From positions 1 to 64,000 of the forward strand of contig NZ_CP059202.1 of the NCBI RefSeq assembly GCF_014251815.1: a DNA stretch of 64,000 nt, written 5' to 3'. Under the pieces are notes generated by a model, which was not told the origin of the DNA, did not search any database, and saw only the letters and a list, made by a program, of their open reading frames with translations. Origin of the DNA: Blattabacterium cuenoti. Its GTDB lineage: Bacteria; Bacteroidota; Bacteroidia; Flavobacteriales; Blattabacteriaceae. The translations under genes were made by a program, and so were the position numbers. Numbering within the stretch: the first letter of the stretch is position 1; the number at the start of each line of letters is the position of its first letter. Positions 27,248 through 36,272 of this stretch are shown here, one piece after another.

Positions 27248-27885
27248 ATCATCGATTTTATGGACCGGAAGTAGGATTGTTTCTGAATGGAGAAATTCCT
27301 CCTTTTTCAAAGAAGGAATTTTCTTTTTATAAAAAAATATTTGCAGTGGATGGAGCTTTTTATTATTTAAATACATTTGGTGTTTCAGTGGATTATCTTA
27401 TTGGAGATTTTGATTCTATCTTAAAAAAAGATATACCTAATATACCTTTAGAAACTTGTATATTGAAAACTTATGATCAGAGATATACTGATTTTGATAA
27501 AGCTTTAAACATTATTTATGATAAAGGATTTCTTAATATAAATGTTTGGGGGGCAAATGGAGTAGAACAAGATCATTTTTTGGGAAATCTTTCCACAGCT
27601 CTAAAATATAAAGAGAAATTATCTATTATATTTCATGATAAATATCATTCTTATTTTTTTTCTGATAAGAAAACCTCTTTTTATCAGAAAAAAAATAAGA
27701 AAGTATCTTTATTTCCATTTCCTAAAGTAGAAGGACTATACACTTATGGATTAAGATATTCCATAAAAAAAGGATTATTAAAAATAGGAAAAAATATAGG
27801 AATAAGAAACGAAGCTTATAACTATAATCAAAAAATAGAAATCCATTACAAGAATGGAGAATTATTAATTTTTATAGAAAGATAG
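27244..27885 (+). CDS. thiN: Thiamine pyrophosphokinase
   Basis: It converts thiamine to thiamine diphosphate, the cofactor of 2-oxo acid dehydrogenase E1 (sucA in this window). The 213 residues carry the family motifs FAVDGAFYYL (about 34-43), DYLIGDFDSI (about 50-59) and the TDFDKALN box (about 79-86). GANGVEQDHFLGNLS (about 99-113) follows. The C-terminal half forms the thiamine-binding beta sandwich. It is coupled to lptB by a 4-base overlap, an arrangement with no obvious functional link. mdh lies convergent 10 bp away. Confidence 0.9.
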   Translation: MNHRFYGPEVGLFLNGEIPPFSKKEFSFYKKIFAVDGAFYYLNTFGVSVDYLIGDFDSILKKDIPNIPLETCILKTYDQRYTDFDKALNIIYDKGFLNINVWGANGVEQDHFLGNLSTALKYKEKLSIIFHDKYHSYFFSDKKTSFYQKKNKKVSLFPFPKVEGLYTYGLRYSIKKGLLKIGKNIGIRNEAYNYNQKIEIHYKNGELLIFIER

Positions 27886-27895
27886 ATTTTTATAT

Positions 27896-28822
27896 TTAAT
27901 CAAATTTATCAAGTTTACTAATCATATTTAGTACATGATCTGCAGATTTTTTCAAAAGATTGTTTTCTTTTTGATTCAATCGCAATTCTACAATTTTTTC
28001 TATTCCAGATTTTCCTAGAATGACTGGTACTCCCAAAAATAAGTTTTTTAACCCATATTGCCCCGTTAAAAAAGCAGAACAAGAAAAAATACGTTTAGAA
28101 TCTTTTAAAATCGATTCCACTATTTTAACAACAGACGCACTAGGAGCCATCCAAGCAGACGTTCCTAATAAATTTACTATCTCTTCTCCTCCTTTTTTTG
28201 TTTTATCAATAATTATATCATTTTCTTCTTCTGATAAAAATTCTTTAATAGGGATTCCTGATACAGATGTGTATCTATATAAAGGGACCATCGTATCCCC
28301 ATGTCCTCCTAATAATAAAGATTGTATATCAATAGGAGAAACATTTATTTTCTTTGATAAAAAGAAACGATATCTAGTAGAATCTAATATACCAGCCATT
28401 CCAATTATACGAGAAGAATCTATTTTTGCAGTCATATAACTCACATATGCCATAACATCCAACGGGTTGGATACAATAATGAATTTAGCTTTTGGAGATA
28501 AAAAAATAGATTTTTTAGTTACAAAACTAATAATTTCTGCATTAGTATTGATTAGGTCATCTCTACTCATTCCAGGTTTTCTAGGGACACCACAAGTAAT
28601 AATAATGATTTCAGAATTTTTGGATTTATAATAATTATTAGATCCAATAATTTCAGTATTTGATTCCATTATAGAAAGCATTTGAGATATATCTAAACTT
28701 TTTCCTTCTGAAAATTTTTCTCTAATGTCTAATAATACTATTTTTTTGACTATATCTTTTTGAGCTAATAAACTCGCACAAGAGGCTCCTACATTTCCTG
28801 CTCCAATAATAGTTATTTTCAT
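27896..28822 (-). CDS. mdh: Malate dehydrogenase
   Basis: It interconverts malate and oxaloacetate with NAD in the TCA cycle. The 308-residue LDH-like enzyme has the Rossmann loop GAGNVGAS (7-14) and Asp32, which favours NAD. Substrate-binding Arg81 lies in GVPRKPGMSRDD with Arg87. The catalytic pair is Asp147 and His174 (GGHGDTMVP), with Arg150. The Arg at 81 supports malate rather than lactate specificity. It is divergent from gcvP across 99 bp and convergent with thiN. Confidence 0.95.
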   Translation of the reverse strand: MKITIIGAGNVGASCASLLAQKDIVKKIVLLDIREKFSEGKSLDISQMLSIMESNTEIIGSNNYYKSKNSEIIIITCGVPRKPGMSRDDLINTNAEIISFVTKKSIFLSPKAKFIIVSNPLDVMAYVSYMTAKIDSSRIIGMAGILDSTRYRFFLSKKINVSPIDIQSLLLGGHGDTMVPLYRYTSVSGIPIKEFLSEEENDIIIDKTKKGGEEIVNLLGTSAWMAPSASVVKIVESILKDSKRIFSCSAFLTGQYGLKNLFLGVPVILGKSGIEKIVELRLNQKENNLLKKSADHVLNMISKLDKFD

Positions 28823-28886
28823 TTTATTTATTTCTTTTTTTTATTTATTAACATTGTTTATTTAATTAATGATAATCTTATTTAGC

Positions 28887-28894
28887 TAAATTTG
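28887..28894 (+). promoter_or_regulatory. Candidate -7 promoter element for gcvP
   Basis: TAAATTTG matches the Bacteroidetes -7 consensus TAnnTTTG and lies 27 bp before the gcvP ATG. The -33 position offers only TTTA (28861-28864), so the match is partial. Confidence 0.35.
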
Positions 28895-28921
28895 TAATTT
28901 CTAAAGATAAACACAATTTTT

Positions 28922-31819
28922 ATGAAAGAGGATTACCTTATAAGAAAAAAATTTTGTTTTAGACATATAGGCACATCTTTTAATGAAATTAATGATATGT
29001 TAAAAACATTGCAATGTTCTTCTATTAAAAATTTTATAAATAAAACAGTGCCTAAAAAAATACGTTTAAAAAAACGATTAAATCTACCACACTCTATTTC
29101 GGAATATCAATATTTGAAACATATTCATAAAATAAGTAAAAAAAATAAAATTTATCGTTCTTACATAGGATTAGGATATAAAAACACTATCACTCCAAGT
29201 GTCATTCAAAGAAATATTTTAGAAAATCCTAGTTGGTATACTCCTTACACTCCTTATCAATCAGAAATATCTCAAGGAAGACTAGAAGCTTTAATTAATT
29301 TTCAAACTATGATTTCGGACTTAACTGGAATGAAAATTAGTAATGCTTCTATGTTAGATGAGTCTACGGCAGCAGCTGATGCTATGTTTATGATTTTTCA
29401 AGAAAAAATAAAAAAAAAACAAATAGATAATAACTATTCTTTTTTTATTTCGGATGGGATCCTTCCTCAAACTTTTTCTGTTTTGAAAACAAGATGTTTT
29501 GGGTTAGGGATACATGTTATAAGTGATACTCATAAAAATTTAAAAAAATATAATAAAAAAAAAATATTCGGATTAATAATATCTTATCCTTCTAGTTTAG
29601 GAGAAATATACGATTATTCTGAAACAGTTGAATATGCAAAACGTCAGAAAATATCAATAATAGTTTCTGCAGATCTTTTATCCTTATCTTTGTTAAAACC
29701 TCCGGGGGAATGGGGTGCTGATGTAGTTATAGGATCCAGTCAGTCTTTTGGTATTCCTATGGGATATGGGGGTCCTCATGCTGCTTTTTTTTCTACTCAT
29801 GAACAATACAAACGTTTTCTTCCTGGAAGAATTATTGGAGTATCTGTGGATCAAAATAATAAAAAGGCGTTTCGTATGGCGTTACAAACAAGAGAGCAAC
29901 ATATAAAAAGAGAAAAAGCGACTTCTAATATTTGTACTTCACAAGTCCTTCCTGCTGTAATGGCTTCTATGTATGCTTTATATCATGGAAAAGAAGGATT
30001 AACAGAAATAGCGAAACGTATTCATGAATATGCTAAAAAATTAGAATTTTTATTAACGAATAACATAAACCATATTTTTCAAGTAAATGCTTTTTATTTT
30101 GATACTCTTAGAATTAAAACAGATCATATAAGGAAAATAAGAAAAATAGCAGAACGTAAAAAAACTAATTTTAGATACATAAATCAAAATTATCTAACCA
30201 TCACTTTAGATGAAACTACTTGTCAAGAAGATATAAATCATATTTTATCAATTTTTTATGAGGCAAAAGAAAAAAAAACGGATATAAAAAAATGTCATAA
30301 AAATATTCATGATGAATATAAATTTCCTAATTCTTTAAAAAGAACTTCTAATTTTTTGGAACATAAAATTTTTCATAAATTTTATTCAGAAAATGAGCTA
30401 ATGCGTTATATAAAAAGATTAGAAAAAAAAGATATATCCTTAACTCATTCTATGATACCACTTGGATCATGTACTATGAAATTAAATGCTTCTTCAGAAT
30501 TATTTTCTTTGAGTCAACATGAATGGAGAGACGTTCATCCTTTTGTCCCTAATAAACAAGCTATGGGATATCATTTTGTTATTCGAAATTTAAAAAAATA
30601 TCTGAAGGAAATTACTGGATTTTCTGAAATTTCTTTACAACCAAATTCGGGAGCTCAAGGAGAATATGCTGGACTTATGACTATAAAATGTTATCATCAT
30701 TCATTACAAGAATTCAAAAGAAATGTTACATTAATCCCTTCTTCTTCTCATGGAACAAATCCTGCTTCAGCATATATGGCAGGTATGAAAGTTATACTCA
30801 TAGATACAAAAAATGATGGATCTATTAATAAAAATGATTTATTAAAAAAAGTAAAAGAAAATAAAGATTCATTATCTACATTAATGATCACTTATCCTTC
30901 TACTTATGGTATATATGAAAAAAATATTCAGGAAATTATAGAAATAATTCATGAAAATGGGGGACAAGTTTATATGGATGGAGCTAATATGAATGCTCAG
31001 GTAGGATTAATAAAACCTGCATATTTAGGAGTAGATCTTTGCCATCTCAATCTTCATAAAACTTTTGCTATTCCTCATGGAGGGGGAGGTCCTGGTATGG
31101 GCCCTATTTGTGTTGCTTCACATTTAAAACCTTTTTTACCAAAACATCCTTTTCAAATTCAAAGAGAACAGCAAGAAGAAAACAAAAGAAAAGAAGACAA
31201 AATATTGACGATTTCCTCTTCTCCATATGGTTCTTCATTAATTTTAACAATTTCTTATGCTTATATTCGTTTGTTGGGTCCAGACGGACTTAGAAAGTGT
31301 ACAGAAATATCTCTATTAAACGCAAATTATATTAAAGAAAAATTGAAAGAATTTTATAACATATTATACGTAGGAGAAAATAATACTGTAGCACATGAAT
31401 TAATTATAGACTGTAGGATTTTTAAATCTATGGATATAGGGGTTATAGATATAGCAAAGAGAATGATGGATTACGGATATCATGCCCCTACTATATCTTT
31501 TCCAGTAGAAGGATGTATGATGATCGAACCTACAGAAAGCGAATCTAAAGAAGAACTAGATCGTTTCATTGAAACTCTTATTAATATAAGACAAGAAATC
31601 AAAGAAATTGAAGATGGAAAATTTTCTAAAAAAAATAATGTTTTAAAAAATGCTCCGCATAGTATAGATGTTTTGACTCAAAATGAATGGAATTATCCTT
31701 ATAGTAGAGAAAAAGCTGCTTATCCTTTATCTTGGATTAAAGAAAGAAAATTTTGGCCCTCAGTTAGCCGTGTGGATGATGCATATGGAGATAGAAACTT
31801 AATTTGTTCATGCAAATAA
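28922..31819 (+). CDS. gcvP: Glycine dehydrogenase (decarboxylating), P protein
   Basis: The P protein decarboxylates glycine and loads the aminomethyl group on lipoylated H protein. The 965 residues show the two-domain alpha-beta fused form. N-terminal half: GLGYKNTITPSVIQRNILEN and PYQSEISQGRLEAL-type segments. C-terminal half: the PLP Lys in LNLHKTFAIPHGGGGPG, Lys713 by count. The length is typical of the single-chain form. gcvT and gcvH are not in the window. The enzyme feeds one-carbon units to folate. It ends 20 bp from convergent tsaD. Confidence 0.96.
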   Translation: MKEDYLIRKKFCFRHIGTSFNEINDMLKTLQCSSIKNFINKTVPKKIRLKKRLNLPHSISEYQYLKHIHKISKKNKIYRSYIGLGYKNTITPSVIQRNILENPSWYTPYTPYQSEISQGRLEALINFQTMISDLTGMKISNASMLDESTAAADAMFMIFQEKIKKKQIDNNYSFFISDGILPQTFSVLKTRCFGLGIHVISDTHKNLKKYNKKKIFGLIISYPSSLGEIYDYSETVEYAKRQKISIIVSADLLSLSLLKPPGEWGADVVIGSSQSFGIPMGYGGPHAAFFSTHEQYKRFLPGRIIGVSVDQNNKKAFRMALQTREQHIKREKATSNICTSQVLPAVMASMYALYHGKEGLTEIAKRIHEYAKKLEFLLTNNINHIFQVNAFYFDTLRIKTDHIRKIRKIAERKKTNFRYINQNYLTITLDETTCQEDINHILSIFYEAKEKKTDIKKCHKNIHDEYKFPNSLKRTSNFLEHKIFHKFYSENELMRYIKRLEKKDISLTHSMIPLGSCTMKLNASSELFSLSQHEWRDVHPFVPNKQAMGYHFVIRNLKKYLKEITGFSEISLQPNSGAQGEYAGLMTIKCYHHSLQEFKRNVTLIPSSSHGTNPASAYMAGMKVILIDTKNDGSINKNDLLKKVKENKDSLSTLMITYPSTYGIYEKNIQEIIEIIHENGGQVYMDGANMNAQVGLIKPAYLGVDLCHLNLHKTFAIPHGGGGPGMGPICVASHLKPFLPKHPFQIQREQQEENKRKEDKILTISSSPYGSSLILTISYAYIRLLGPDGLRKCTEISLLNANYIKEKLKEFYNILYVGENNTVAHELIIDCRIFKSMDIGVIDIAKRMMDYGYHAPTISFPVEGCMMIEPTESESKEELDRFIETLINIRQEIKEIEDGKFSKKNNVLKNAPHSIDVLTQNEWNYPYSREKAAYPLSWIKERKFWPSVSRVDDAYGDRNLICSCK

Positions 31820-31839
31820 GATATAAAACAGGAAAGCAG

Positions 31840-32874
31840 TTAAAATGTTTTAAACTTTGAGTATGGGGAGACATGAACAGAATCAAATAAATTTCTTTTA
31901 TACTTTAGCGACCCTACAATAGCAATCATTGCTCCATTATCAGTGGTATATTTCTTTTTTAGAATAAAAACTTCATACTTTTTATTCCCTTTTGAAAGGG
32001 CCATGAATGCTCTTCTAATTTCATGATTAGCGGAAACCCCTCCTGATAAAGCTATTCTGAAAATTCCAGTTTTTAAAATAGCTTTTTTTACTTTATCTAA
32101 AAGTATTTCTGATATGATTTTTTGTATAGAAGCACAAATATCAGATAAATTTTTCTTTATAAAAAATGAATCTTTTCTTGATTCATTTTTTATAAATTGT
32201 AATACATCACTTTTGAATCCACTAAAACTGAAATCTAATCCACTCACTGTAGGCTTAGAAAAAGTAAATTTTTTATTATTTCCATTTTGAGAAAAATATT
32301 CTATCATAGGTCCACCAGGATAATAAAAACCTAACATTCTAGCAATTTTATCGAAAGCTTCTCCTACAGAATCGTCTAAAGTAGATCCTAATATTTTCAT
32401 TTTAAAAAAATCATTCACTTTTATGATTTGTGTATGTCCCCCACTCACAATTAAGCCTAAAAATGGAAATTTTGGACAATAATCCTTGTTAAGATTAGCA
32501 TCTTGGATAAAATGAGAAAGAATATGAGCTTGTACATGATTTACAGTTAGTAATGGAACTCCTAAACCTATGGAAAATGATTTTGCAAAAGAAGCCCCAA
32601 CTAATAACGGGCCGATTAGTCCAGGCCCTAAAGTAAAAGCTACGGCATCAATTTCATGTCGTCTAATTTTTGCCGAAAAAATAGCTTTATTAACTGCCTT
32701 TGTAATATTTACATCATGTAGTCTTGATGCTAATTCAGGAACTACTCCTCCATATTTTTTATGGATTTCTTGATGAAGTATAATATTAGATAGGATATTT
32801 CTATTTTTAATAATAGAAACACCTGTGTCATCGCATGATGATTCTATCCCAATAATTATTGGTTCTTTTTTCAT
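31840..32874 (-). CDS. tsaD: tRNA N6-threonylcarbamoyladenosine synthase subunit TsaD
   Basis: TsaD transfers threonylcarbamoyl to A37 of ANN-decoding tRNAs. The 344 residues show the ASKHA fold with IGIESSCDDTG at the N-terminus, the metal-binding His pair His113 and His117 (VNHVQAHILSH), SGGHTQI and GEAFDKIARMLG. The last motif is SGGVSANHEIR. The length and all motifs are normal, so it should be active. Upstream (32875-33290) lies the largest gene-free stretch in the window. Confidence 0.96.
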   Translation of the reverse strand: MKKEPIIIGIESSCDDTGVSIIKNRNILSNIILHQEIHKKYGGVVPELASRLHDVNITKAVNKAIFSAKIRRHEIDAVAFTLGPGLIGPLLVGASFAKSFSIGLGVPLLTVNHVQAHILSHFIQDANLNKDYCPKFPFLGLIVSGGHTQIIKVNDFFKMKILGSTLDDSVGEAFDKIARMLGFYYPGGPMIEYFSQNGNNKKFTFSKPTVSGLDFSFSGFKSDVLQFIKNESRKDSFFIKKNLSDICASIQKIISEILLDKVKKAILKTGIFRIALSGGVSANHEIRRAFMALSKGNKKYEVFILKKKYTTDNGAMIAIVGSLKYKRNLFDSVHVSPYSKFKTF

Positions 32875-33290
32875 AATCTTTATTTTTTTTTATTTTAGGT
32901 ACAATTTTTAGACTTGAAAAATATAGTATATCAAATTTTTTGATAAAAAATCAATTTTAAGATTAGTAAAATTTTGTTTAAAAATAATATGGTAATAAAT
33001 TTTTATATATTTTTGAATAAAAATCATTTTATTTATAATTTTACAGTGTTTTATAATAAATAAAATAAAAAAAATGCAATATATTACAATTAATGATTAA
33101 AAAATTAAATGTTGATGTCGAAAACAGATCAATCATTACCATGTCAATAATTTATTGAATATCAAATACAAAGAAATTTTTTTCATGCATAATATATTGA
33201 AAAAATAATAATCTATTTCTTCAAAAGAAAGTTTTGTATCTTGGTATTTTTAATACCTTTATTCAAAAAAAAACAAAAAAATATAAAACA
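32875..33290. other. Gene-poor gap between tsaD and the Lrp/AsnC gene
   Basis: About 416 bp of very AT-rich DNA lie between two divergent genes. I find no long reading frame, tRNA or conserved RNA. A segment near 33110-33150 is visibly less AT-rich than its surroundings and falls in a 21-codon frame starting ATG at 33093 and ending TGA at 33156-33158. This could be a leader peptide, part of a small RNA or a decayed gene. The TTG-started extension of the regulator frame begins at 33234. Confidence 0.5.
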
Positions 33291-33809
33291 ATGATTCTAA
33301 GATATAATACAGACGAAATTGATAATACAATTGTCAAAAAACTAAACATAAATGCCAGAACTCCCTATACTGAAATTAGCAAACAAATTAGTGAAGAAAT
33401 CAAACCATTATCAGTTGGGACAGTTCATGTAAGAGTGAAAAAGTTGGAAGATGCAGGAATTATCAAAGGAAGCACTTTAATCATAGGATATGAATCATTA
33501 GGGTTTCATTTAATAGCTTTTGTAGGAATTTTATCAGATTCTCGTGAATCCAAATTAGTAAAAGAAGAATTAAAAAAAATACCAAATATAGTTCAACTAT
33601 ACATCACTTCAGGAAAATATAATCTTTTTTGTAGAATTATTGCTAGAGATCCTTCAGATGCAAGAGATGTGATTTCTAAAATAGGCGAAATAAAAGGAGT
33701 CTTAAGAACAGAATCTACTATTTGTTTAGAAGAAAGTATAAATGATGAAAATAGATTATTGTCCAATATATTACAAAAACATAAAATATCTCATAAAAAA
33801 AAAATATAA
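33291..33809 (+). CDS. Lrp/AsnC family transcriptional regulator
   Basis: Lrp/AsnC proteins sense amino acids and control transport and metabolism. From ATG 33291 the 172 residues have an N-terminal winged helix-turn-helix (about 1-65; TDEIDNTIVKKLNINART, then the recognition region PLSVGTVHVRVKKLEDAGII) and a RAM effector domain (about 75-155). The frame extends upstream to TTG 33234, but those 19 codons are Lys-rich and do not look like the family. It is the only recognisable DNA-binding transcription regulator in the window and has a long upstream region, compatible with autoregulation. An all-AT hairpin follows the stop. Confidence 0.9.
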   Translation: MILRYNTDEIDNTIVKKLNINARTPYTEISKQISEEIKPLSVGTVHVRVKKLEDAGIIKGSTLIIGYESLGFHLIAFVGILSDSRESKLVKEELKKIPNIVQLYITSGKYNLFCRIIARDPSDARDVISKIGEIKGVLRTESTICLEESINDENRLLSNILQKHKISHKKKI

Positions 33810-33813
33810 TAAT

Positions 33814-33834
33814 ATAATAATTACCAATTATTAT
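33814..33834 (+). terminator. Hairpin just after the Lrp/AsnC gene
   Basis: ATAATAATT (33814-33822) and AATTATTAT (33826-33834) form a 9-bp perfect stem with an ACC loop, starting 5 bp after the stop codon and followed by a moderately T-rich stretch. A second A/T hairpin lies at 33870-33890. All-AT stems are weak, so terminator function is tentative. Confidence 0.3.
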
Positions 33835-33937
33835 TATAATTTCTTGTTATTTCAATATGAAACTTCTTCTTTTTCTTTAAAAAAGAAAAAAAATTATCCT
33901 CCCCGAAAAAATTGTATGGAATTCAATTTTTTAGGTA

Positions 33938-35959
33938 ATGACTAATTACTTAAAATTTTATAATAAAAACATTGCATATAGAATACTAATTCTAATTATT
34001 GCAATCTTACTATTGACATTTTTTTTCCCAAAAAAAGAAATTTTAAAATATAAATTTTCAAAAGGAAAGACTTGGTCTTATGGAGATTTATTTTCTCCAT
34101 TTCATTTTTTAGTTCCCAAAACTAGTCGAGATATAGATTCAGAAGTTAAAAATTTAAAAAAAAATCAAGAAATATTCTGTATCAGAAATGAAAAAATAGT
34201 AAAAAATATAAAAAAAAAGATAAGAAAAGTTTCATTTATACGAAAAAACAAACATTACAATAAAATTGTTCATAGAATTATTGGTTCGATATATAAATAC
34301 GGATACATAAAAGATTATAATAATTTTACAAACAAAATTCACATAATTTTTTTGAAAAAGGATGAAAAATGGATTCCAATTTTATATAAAAGAATTTTCA
34401 ATCATAAAAAGGTTAATAATATCATTGAAAATAATTTTAGAAATCAAAGTTATCGTGCAAAAATTTTAAAAAAATTTTTAAGAAAAATTATCGTTCCTAA
34501 TTTATTTTATAGCCAATATTATACTGATTTTTTTTTTCAAAAAAAAATTCAATCTATAAACAAAATTGAATACACATTTACGAAAGGGGATAATATTATT
34601 AGAAATAATGAGATTATAAATAATAAAAAATTTAAAATTTTATCTTATTTCAAAAAGGAATATGAGAATAAAATATGGAATAAAAAAAAATATTATTGTC
34701 TTGTTATAGGAGACTTTTTAATAATAAGCATGATATTTATTCTGTTTATATTATACATTTTTTATTTTGAAAATAAAATATTCCAGAATAATAGAGAGAT
34801 AAATTTTTTGATTATTAATATATTATTAATATCATTAATTACCATTACAATTTTAAAATATCATTCTAAGATATTATATATTATTCCTTTTTGCATACTA
34901 CCTATAAGTATACGTGCTTTTTTCAATTTTAATTTGAGTATTTTTATTCATTTAATAACTATTTTATTATTATCATTAATTACTCCAAATAGTTTTGAAT
35001 TTATTTTTATTCAAATTACTACAGGTATTTTAGTTATGTTAACGAAACAAAACCCCTATAAGATGGCAAATCTTTTTATTGCTGCAACAAAAATAATCAT
35101 TACTTATATCATCACTTTCAGTTTACTCACTTTAATACGTGAAGGTTCTTTGGAAAAAATTTCTTTGTATACTTTTTCTCTATTTTTTTTTAGTGGAATT
35201 TTAACTTTATTTGTTCATCCATTAATATTTCTTTTCGAAAAGTTATTGAATTTAACTTCAGATATTTCATTATTAGAATTGTCTGATCCCAATACTCCTA
35301 TATTGAGATTATTATCTAAAAAAGCTCCAGGAACTTTACAGCATGTTTTAACAGTAGCAAACATTGCAGAAGAAGCAGCTGTTGCAATTGGGGCTAATTC
35401 TTTATTGGTAAGAATAGGGGCTATTTATCATGATATAGGAAAAATTAAAAACTCTACATTTTTTACTGAAAACCAACAGAATATAATTGATCCTCATAAA
35501 GAATTAAGTCCGATAGAAAGTGCTAAAATTATTTTAGAACATGTATCAGTAGGAGTTGAACTTGCAAAAAAATATCATTTACCTGATCCTGTTACTGATT
35601 TTATACGTACTCATCATGGAAATAATATTGTTTATTATTTTTATAAAAAACAAAAAAAAAAATATCCAAATGTAAAAGTGGATAAAAAACAATTCCAATA
35701 TTCTGGCCCTAAACCATTTTCCAAAGAAACCGCTATTGTCATGATAGCTGATTCTGTAGAAGCGGCTTCAAAAAGTATAAAAAATCCGTCTGCTAAAGAT
35801 TTAGAGAATTTAGTGGAAAACATAATAAAAAAACAAAAAATTGAAAATCAATTTTCTAATGCAGACATTACTTTAAAAGAAATAGAAAAAGTAAAACAAG
35901 TTTTAAAAAAGAAATTAAGGAATATTTATCACACTAGAATTGAATATCCGAAGCTTTGA
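33938..35959 (+). CDS. PgpH-type membrane HD-domain phosphohydrolase
   Basis: This 673-residue protein has the 7TMR-HD layout: one N-terminal membrane helix (about 10-28), an extracytoplasmic domain (about 30-255), seven hydrophobic helices (about 260-430) and a cytoplasmic HD domain (about 455-640). The HD metal ligands are visible as LQHVLTVANIAEEAA and IYHDIGKI, with later RTHHGNN and MIADSVEAAS. Proteins of this architecture (PgpH) hydrolyse the second messenger c-di-AMP; that function is transferred from the family. No diadenylate cyclase is in the window. It is followed by the tRNA cluster 57 bp later. Confidence 0.88.
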   Translation: MTNYLKFYNKNIAYRILILIIAILLLTFFFPKKEILKYKFSKGKTWSYGDLFSPFHFLVPKTSRDIDSEVKNLKKNQEIFCIRNEKIVKNIKKKIRKVSFIRKNKHYNKIVHRIIGSIYKYGYIKDYNNFTNKIHIIFLKKDEKWIPILYKRIFNHKKVNNIIENNFRNQSYRAKILKKFLRKIIVPNLFYSQYYTDFFFQKKIQSINKIEYTFTKGDNIIRNNEIINNKKFKILSYFKKEYENKIWNKKKYYCLVIGDFLIISMIFILFILYIFYFENKIFQNNREINFLIINILLISLITITILKYHSKILYIIPFCILPISIRAFFNFNLSIFIHLITILLLSLITPNSFEFIFIQITTGILVMLTKQNPYKMANLFIAATKIIITYIITFSLLTLIREGSLEKISLYTFSLFFFSGILTLFVHPLIFLFEKLLNLTSDISLLELSDPNTPILRLLSKKAPGTLQHVLTVANIAEEAAVAIGANSLLVRIGAIYHDIGKIKNSTFFTENQQNIIDPHKELSPIESAKIILEHVSVGVELAKKYHLPDPVTDFIRTHHGNNIVYYFYKKQKKKYPNVKVDKKQFQYSGPKPFSKETAIVMIADSVEAASKSIKNPSAKDLENLVENIIKKQKIENQFSNADITLKEIEKVKQVLKKKLRNIYHTRIEYPKL

Positions 35960-35969
35960 TTTAATATTA

Positions 35970-36001
35970 TTTGTTTATTTTATAGATCTGCTTTAGATTT
36001 G
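35970..36001 (+). promoter_or_regulatory. Bacteroidetes-type promoter for the tRNA cluster
   Basis: TTTG (35970-35973) and TAGATTTG (35994-36001) match the -33 TTTG and -7 TAnnTTTG consensus exactly, with 20 bp between them. The predicted start of transcription is about 7 bp downstream, just before tRNA-Ser at 36017. Confidence 0.7.
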
Positions 36002-36016
36002 TTGTATATTTTTTGG

Positions 36017-36104
36017 GGAGAGTTGCCGGAGTGGTTAACGGAGCAGTTTGCTAAACTGTCGGTATATTGTAAATACCGCGTGGGTTCGAATCCCACATTC
36101 TCCG
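36017..36104 (+). tRNA. tRNA-Ser (anticodon GCU)
   Basis: It folds with acceptor GGAGAGT / ATTCTCC (one G-U pair), a D-arm, an anticodon loop TTGCTAA with anticodon GCT at 36050-36052, a long variable arm typical of serine tRNAs and the T-arm GTGGGTTCGAATCCCAC. CCA is not encoded. It is first in a three-tRNA cluster. Confidence 0.97.
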
Positions 36105-36110
36105 CAACGG

Positions 36111-36185
36111 CGGGGTATAGCGTAGTTTGGTTATCGCGCCTGGTTTGGGACCAGGAGATCGTAGGTTCAAATCCTGCTACCCCGA
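36111..36185 (+). tRNA. tRNA-Pro (anticodon UGG)
   Basis: The acceptor CGGGGTA pairs with TACCCCG. The anticodon arm is CCTGG-TTTGGGA-CCAGG with anticodon TGG at 36146-36148, and the T-arm contains GGTTCAAATCC. Discriminator A; CCA is not encoded. Six bases separate it from tRNA-Ser. Confidence 0.97.
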
Positions 36186-36198
36186 TACTATTAATATA

Positions 36199-36269
<71 letters not shown>

Positions 36270-36272
<3 letters not shown>

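Noticed and set aside
28020-28439. A 139-codon open frame opposite mdh
   Set aside because: mdh on the other strand has all catalytic residues; this frame has no family features.
33234-33290. TTG-started extension of the Lrp/AsnC regulator
   Set aside because: The 19 extra codons are low-complexity and precede the normal family N-terminus that begins with the ATG at 33291.
33742-33945. Short plus-strand frame between the regulator and the PgpH-like gene
   Set aside because: It reads through the 3' end of the regulator in another frame and AT-rich spacer; no homology or composition support.
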